Shown here: positions 58,679 through 64,000 of the stretch, piece after piece | Numbering within the stretch: position 1 is the first letter of the stretch | How the letters are laid out: each line of letters opens with the position of its first letter | NCBI GenBank assembly: GCA_013368315.1 | Contig: JAACJM010000189.1 | Coordinates: forward strand, 100,923-164,922 | Direction: 5' to 3' | DNA from: Tetrapyrgos nigripes | Lineage: Eukaryota > Basidiomycota > Agaricomycetes > Agaricales > Campanellaceae | DNA: 64,000 nt | Notes under the pieces: model-generated | The model's database searches: none | Told to the model about the DNA's origin: nothing | What the model saw: the letters and a program-made list of their open reading frames with translations, nothing else | Translations under genes and position numbers: made by a program

Positions 58679-59500
58679 CTGCAAAGGATTGGGATTAGGC
58701 CAGACCTCACTCATACACTACGTCATGGGGAGGGGGTAATGTTCAGGTTAAGATAGGTAATGTTGGAATTGAGATACATTTTCGCGCCTGAGAGATCAGA
58801 AGCTGCAAAAGCTGCGACAGGCCCAGAGCTCTGACTATCGTCTGGTGGATATAGCAACTGTCCAGAGTGTCTGTCTCGCAATTCGGCGGAGTAATGTTCG
58901 GTTTGAGATGTGTCTGCGTTGCCTGAAGGACCTCAGACAAGAGCTGGGATCGACTGTTGTGGCCCAGACTATCTGTCTAGCAATTGGGCGGGGTGAAGTA
59001 GAGGATCTGAGGCCAGAGTCGCCAGACCGAAAGGCGCCGAAGGCAGTGGCCAGCCCGCGGGCTTACAGCTGACAGTACAAGATCTCGACAATCGAGCTGT
59101 ACCAATCTACCTGTACCTCACGTTGGCAACCAACATGGCAGTCAACAGGCCATGAGAGCCTGCCAGACTTGCTTCGCAGTCAACAGCTGGCAGTCAACAT
59201 GAGGTGGCAGTCAGCATGTTGATTAAATACGCTTCTCAGACTTCGTCATATACCAGACATTTGCATTCCGTCGAGACGGTGGACTGCTCCTATCAAGACT
59301 GCCGCCATGGGAACTCCAGTCACTGGTGCATAAAACCAGAATGCTCGCGTCCAAGTCGCGTCGCAAAGGCATTCTGACGCTCGCAACAACTCACGTGACT
59401 CAAGCTCTTTCTTTCTTTCTTAATCTTTCTTTCTCTTCCACTTCTGACGCGTCTTTCTCCTTGCTTTCACTATCATACGCTACGTTCTTGACGATTCAAG
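58679..59500. other. Intergenic, short imperfect repeats
   Basis: Contains two imperfect copies of a (T)GTCTGTCTCGCAATTCGGCG-like segment (about 58868 and 58970) and several copies of GCAGTCAACA or a one-base variant between 59130 and 59215. A TTTC microsatellite lies at about 59406-59421, just upstream of the dynamin ATG. Confidence 0.5.
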
Positions 59501-62500
59501 ATGCCTTCTGAAATTTCCTCGACGCAGTACGCGACTAGGAGAAAGGAACTGTTAGCTCTGGTCAACCAATTGCGAGCAGTCGGGTGAGCCACTCAAATGT
59601 CTTGACTCGATATTTGACTTACTGTTTGTCTTGAAGAGCTCAGAGTGATCTAGATCTTCCACGAATTACAGTGATTGGAAATCAGAGTGCTGGTAAATCA
59701 AGTGTAGTGGAGGCCATATCCGGGGTTTGTGGACTTGCCACCACCTTTCTTTGTCTTTGTCTTACATTACATTTTTCGTCTTTCGTGCAGATTAAAGTTC
59801 CAAGAGACGCAGGGACTTGCACAAGATGCCCAATGGAATGTCGACTCTCTTCATCTTCCTCACCGTGGTCATGTCGTATCTTCATTCGTCGTGAATATGA
59901 CAAATTCGGAAAACCTCTCGACGACGTTTCAGAAACTTCATTCGGAAATATTATCACAGACAAGACCAAGGTCGAGCCCATGCTACGGCGTGCACAAGTC
60001 TCAGTCTTGAACCCTGAAGTTCCAGTAGCCAGGATTCTGTCTTCCACGTTTGATGAATTGAAGGAGTGGTCCGAAAAATCTCTCGAGACGGTTCCATTTT
60101 CGCGCAACGTTATTATCGTCGATTTAGAGGGACCAGGCCTGACGGATTTGGCTTTCATTGACCTTCCAGGTTCGTGATCTTGAAATGATTCATTGTATTC
60201 TTTCCTGAAATACAAACTTGACCGTTCACAGGTCTTATTCAGAACGCTGAAGCAGACATCGTCAAGCTTGTCGAAGAGATGGTCTCCTCTCACATCAAAG
60301 GCAACTGTCTGATTCTCGTAGCTTTGCCAATGACCGGTAGGCACAGCATCTCTGTCTCCGTATTACTGGTATTCACCCTCGCGCAGATGACATTGAAACA
60401 CCAAAAGGCTTTGCGCTTAGCACGTCTGGAAGACCCAGATGGACGCAGAACCATCGGTATGTTTAATAACAGCTTCATTCAACGCGTCTAATCATTCTTT
60501 CTGTACAGGCGTGCTGACCAAGCCCGACATGCTTGGTGTGGGGTCCACAAAAGCACTCAGTCTTTGGCTAGATGTCATAGAAGGTCGAAGCCGCCACCAA
60601 CTGACCCACGGTTACTACTGTACACGACAACCTGATGACGCTGAGCGAAGCAACCCAGCCACTGCAGCCAAAGCTCGCGAAACCGAAATTGCCTTTTTCC
60701 GAAATACCCTTCCGTGGTCAAAGTCCAGCCACACCGATCGATTTGGTACCGATAATCTCACCAACAACCTCAGTCGTTTATTAGTTAGGATTATTGATGA
60801 CTCGTGAGTGCAGCGCAATGCCATTGTTATTGGGAAACGCTCGTTGAATATTCCTCCTTCTAGACTTCCTGTAATTCGTTCCGAGGCTGCCTCCCTTCTT
60901 GAAGCAACCTGCGAGGAGCTAAATCGTCTCCCAAAGGCTTTGGAAGAGGAAGCCAGCTACGCACATGCTCAACCTCATCAGCGCATTTGCAGGCCAAGTT
61001 CAGCAATATGTCAAGGGAGGCGTTCATCTCACTCAATTGATTCATGAGCATCGGGACGCGTACAAGGATCTTAAAATTGCTATACGACGTACTGCACCCA
61101 ATTTCGTCCCTTGCCTTCCCAAGGAGAGTAGGCCTGCGTTTCCAAATTGTTTGGAGGAGGAGGAAGATGACCTCGACGGTCTCACGATGAGCAATGAGAA
61201 GAGAGCGTTTAATTTGGCAGATATGCGTTTGCATATATCCAAGTGAGTGATTTTCAGTTATACTATTATTTTCCAGTCTGACGCTTTGTTCTCCAGCTCT
61301 ATCACGAGAGAATTACCCAATAACGTGCCTTTCGAAGCCAAGGTCGCACTCATCACGAAATTTCCAGACTACCTGGCCCTCTGCAGCTGAAAAGTGTTTT
61401 AGCTCAGTTGAGAAGGCTACCATGCGGCTGTTGTTGAAGATGATAGACGAGAATTTCGGTCGCTTTGATATGCTTCGGGCTAACATTCGGTGAGCCTTGT
61501 ACTTGAGCGTCATGTCATGTTTTATACTTTCACTCCAATGGCTGACATATGCATCTATAGATCCCTCGTATACGAACTCGTCGCAAAACATCGCTCAAGC
61601 TGTCAACTTTTCCTCGATACTGCCTTGGAGGCTGAGGTCACGCCATACACTCAGAATACACCCTATCTGGCGACTGGGACGGATAAATGGCTTTCCAAGT
61701 ACAAGTCTATCAGAGCAGAAGAATCTGTCGAAAGCGGGAAAACTACGTCTGTAGATGGTGTTTCAGTCAGGCCGGCTATCCAGAAACCGACTCCTCAAGT
61801 CAAGCAGAATGGAACTCAGGTAAATGGAACCGCCCCGAGTACACCTCCAACCCCTGCCGGGTTTGGTACACCGATCCCATTTCCATTTAGGAAACCTGAC
61901 GGGACTGATTCGGCAAAAACTTCTGCGACGACTTCTCAGGGCGCATCTCCCTTTGCGCCCTCTTCCAAGGATTCTTCAGCTGCCAAGGCACCCTCGGCAA
62001 TTCCCAATGGCGTACCCGCCTTTGACTTTAGCAAGCCTAGTACTGGTGGTAGCAGTCAGACTGTTCCGTTTTGGGAACGACCAGTCGCCACACCTCCTTC
62101 CTCTCAATCGTTGGCCAGCGATGTACCAACCCAACTTAATTCTGCTGGTATCACCTTGGGCAACGTCACACCTGCCAACTGCGGGCTCAGGACCTTCCCA
62201 AGAAGATGTAAATGACCTGCTTGCAGCATTGGCGCGCTGTGGGTTCACTGGTCTCACATTAGAAGATTTAGGCAAGCTTCATGCGACTGATGAGTACGAA
62301 ACAGAGTTGCAGGTCATGGCAGAGGTTAGAGGATATTTCCAGGTTGCGTATAAGGTTAGTCTGTTTTTTTTTTGCTTTCATTCGGGATTTTCAGAATTAA
62401 GGTCGCTAATTTTGTCGGTTATTTTGTCGTGCTTTCTTTTTGTTTTCCTGTAGCGAATCATCGACAATATACCCTCCTTCATTGACCTTCGTTTCGTCAA

Positions 62501-62705
62501 GGCTCTCTCGAAGGAACTCCAGCCATTCCTCATCACCAAATTTGGACTGGGTAACTCAAGTGCGAGTGAACGATGTGCGCAATACCTTGCGGAGGATCCT
62601 GTGGTTGTTGAAAGAAGGGCATGAGCTGTTGGCTAGGAGACCAGGTTAGATAAAGTGCAACAGGAACTGATTTCTTTCGGGTTGGGCGAACTGGCTACCG
62701 GTTGA
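59501..62705 (+). CDS. Dynamin-like large GTPase (multiple frame breaks)
   Basis: Membrane-remodelling GTPase of the dynamin/Mx superfamily. The start at 59501 gives MPSEISSTQYATRRKELLAL. The P-loop is VIGNQSAGKSSVVEAISG; the switch I region is IKVPRDAGTCTRCPMECRLS; G3 is AFIDLPG (DxxG); G4 is VLTKPDML. Then come HGYYCTRQPDDAER, the stalk (LNLISAFAGQVQQYVKGGVH, VEKATMRLLLKMIDENFGRF), a Pro/Ser-rich insert, and a C-terminal GED-like region (DLLAALARCGFTGLTLEDLG, QVMAEVRGYFQVAYK, RIIDNIPSFIDLRFVKALSK). Conserved text resumes in shifted frames at about 60399, 60964, 61361, 62617 and 62640. The last two recover HELLARR and RLDKVQQELISFGLGELATG-stop at 62703-62705. In the literal sequence a stop would occur early. 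Either a pseudogene or uncorrected indels; because the same is seen in ThrRS I favour errors, but with five breaks a genuine pseudogene remains possible. Confidence 0.88.
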
Positions 62706-63215
62706 GAACTTGAGCGAGGATTGGATTGGGCAACCACTATGTGATATAAACGGTATTTGGACCTTGATATTTTGAGCATACATATCTTTGTCATGTAATT
62801 TATGGTACGGTTAGAGACTTCGTTGTTTTATGATACAAACTAGCGTTAATACACAAGTACTTCAGCAAGTGTAGATCACTAAGTTTTAGCCTTGCACTTT
62901 GGCTTTTTTGGCTGAGTAGTCCTGCTTGGGCGACCCCCTGATAGTGGCAACATAGTCCCCGCCTCGTGTATATCGATATGTACATGTACAGGAAATTGCC
63001 CGTTTTCAAAGTATGATCTCGTTGAAGGCTGCTTGCGGTGTTCCGAGAATTCGAGTGCGCTTTATAGGGTTGGAAATCGGCAGTGATGACGCAAACAGTC
63101 ACCAGTCCCTAAAAATTCCATCATCCAATTCTCTGTGGAATTCCTGCTTCTAGCCGACGCGATTTTTCTGGTTGGAAGTGACCATAGTGAAAAGAGGTCG
63201 TGCAATCAGGTGCAA
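62706..63215. other. Short intergenic between convergent genes
   Basis: About 510 bp between the dynamin stop and the stop of the right-edge minus-strand gene. It should hold both 3' UTRs. Nothing else seen. Confidence 0.5.
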
Positions 63216-64000
63216 TCAAGCAAGTCGGCCACGAATTGTCAACTGACTCACCGAGCTAACGTTATTCTGTTCTGACGCAAACAGATGTCCAAGGGTCGGT
63301 AGGGTCCTAGGCCGCATTTGTCGACGAAGGACGTGACGAGTGTTGAGAGTCTGTGCGTACAAAACTGGTCAGAAGGCCTCTAGTAATCGTAAATACAGCC
63401 ATCAATTGACGATTACCGTCATGAGGGTGTTTCTGTCGGAAATGAAGAGATTGCCGTCAGAAATAATCATCTTTGCGATGGTTTGGAGACCTACGTGTAC
63501 AATCGGGCCATGGGCAATGCAAACATCAAGTGCAGGTTTGACTTGGGAATGGTGGTCTACAGCGACTTGGGTGAGCCTCAAGCCTTGCTCTCGTGAAATC
63601 AATTAACGACACTGACCAGAATAGCCACATCACAAATGCAAAAGACGGTCACAGGCAATGCAGTTTCTACTGATTTGCGAACGACCTTGGAAATGACAGT
63701 GTCGCTGGCTAATTGATGATTATTTCATTTTCAGCGTCACGGCGCCGTTGGTACCGCCAGTCTTCAGCTAGAGGATATTAACACTGAGCAAATACTCGCC
63801 TTTCATCCCGGTCCTACTCTTCAACAGATAATACGAGAGCGCCACCGTGATAGACGCGTCGCAAGCTATGGTGATAGCCAGCCAGCTGTTTCCAAGGGAT
63901 CAGTTTAGCAAAGGCTGCTAAATTCGGCACGCTGACGAATGAGGCGATACTCAATGCAAAAGCTAATCCCCCTTGAGCCAGGGAAAGAGTGCAGAGGACG
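63216..64000 (-). CDS. DUF6534-like multi-pass membrane protein, 3' part
   Basis: A fragmented minus-strand gene running off the right edge, recognised by joining small exons. At the edge TLSLAQGGLAFALSIASFVS begins a membrane helix. Then LAITIACDASITVALSYYLL followed by KSRTGMKGEYLL gives the next helix and the conserved SRTG. After an intron, SDTVISKVVRKSVETALPVT and VFCICDVAIL follow. The next exon has IPKSNLHLMFALPMARLYT, then NTLMT, then TLNTRHVLRRQMRPRTLPTL and a stop at 63216-63218. The order (helix, SRTG, TVI..L, SNLHL.FA.P...LYTN, TLN.R) is that of the basidiomycete DUF6534 family. The frame changes by one base near 63880 between FAKLIPWK and WLAITIA; a 45-nt intron is an alternative. 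Function of the family is unknown. Confidence 0.75.

Noticed and set aside
62100..62230. Apparent sixth frame break in the dynamin gene
   Set aside because: A 43-nt GT-AG intron (GTATCA...CTCAG) in the linker would join NSAG to PSQEDVNDLL in frame, so I did not count it as an indel, although the intron is short.
1..64000. CRISPR arrays, bacterial operons, prophage or mitochondrial origin
   Set aside because: Spliceosomal introns in almost every gene, the eukaryotic initiator tRNA and nuclear genes such as SET1 show this is nuclear fungal DNA; no regularly spaced repeats were found.

Overview
The window is nuclear DNA from a filamentous fungus, most likely a mushroom-forming basidiomycete (Agaricomycetes). 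The evidence is many short GT-AG introns (mostly 50-65 nt), an initiator tRNA of eukaryotic type, a SET1 histone methyltransferase, a CstF-64 homologue, and families typical of Agaricomycetes (a DUF6534-like membrane protein, tandem isopenicillin N synthase-like oxygenases, Ser/Pro-rich orphan proteins). Exon coordinates below were derived by hand from splice consensus and reading frame.

Layout, left to right. 1-5.7 kb (+): 3' part of cytosolic threonyl-tRNA synthetase, CstF-64/Rna15, and a short-chain dehydrogenase. 5.7-8.9 kb: no gene; a long perfect hairpin and an 87-bp tandem duplication. 8.9-10.6 kb (-): a four-finger CCCH protein. 10.6-14.4 kb: no supported gene. 14.4-19.6 kb (-): an unidentified coiled-coil, Gln/Ala-rich protein and a mitochondrial ALDH7/antiquitin-type aldehyde dehydrogenase with 11- and 13-nt microexons and a GC-AG intron. 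19.6-25.4 kb: gene-poor with decayed coding traces. 25.4-26.9 kb (+): FAD-dependent monooxygenase. 28.5 kb (+): tRNA-iMet. 28.9-35.5 kb (-): SET1. 35.5-40.6 kb: gene-poor, with one clear pseudogene near 39.5 kb. 40.7-41.8 kb (-): Ser/Pro-rich orphan. 42.8-46.0 kb (-): secreted S41-family peptidase with 9- and 17-nt microexons. 48.2-52.7 kb (-): two tandem 2-oxoglutarate/Fe(II) oxygenase paralogues. 55.2-57.8 kb (+): single-pass type I membrane protein. 59.5-62.7 kb (+): dynamin-like GTPase. 63.2-64 kb (-): DUF6534-like multi-pass protein running off the right edge.

The genes do not form one pathway. Housekeeping genes (tRNA charging, mRNA 3' end formation, H3K4 methylation, initiator tRNA) alternate with accessory oxidoreductases and secreted or membrane proteins, separated by unusually long gene-poor stretches.

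Two patterns stand out. First, very small exons (9-17 nt) recur in three genes, always encoding conserved residues. Second, single-base frame breaks occur inside strongly conserved proteins, including ThrRS, which should be essential, together with SET1, dynamin and the DUF6534 protein. That suggests residual assembly indels or one degenerate haplotype, so these models should be read as interrupted in this sequence rather than as proven pseudogenes.
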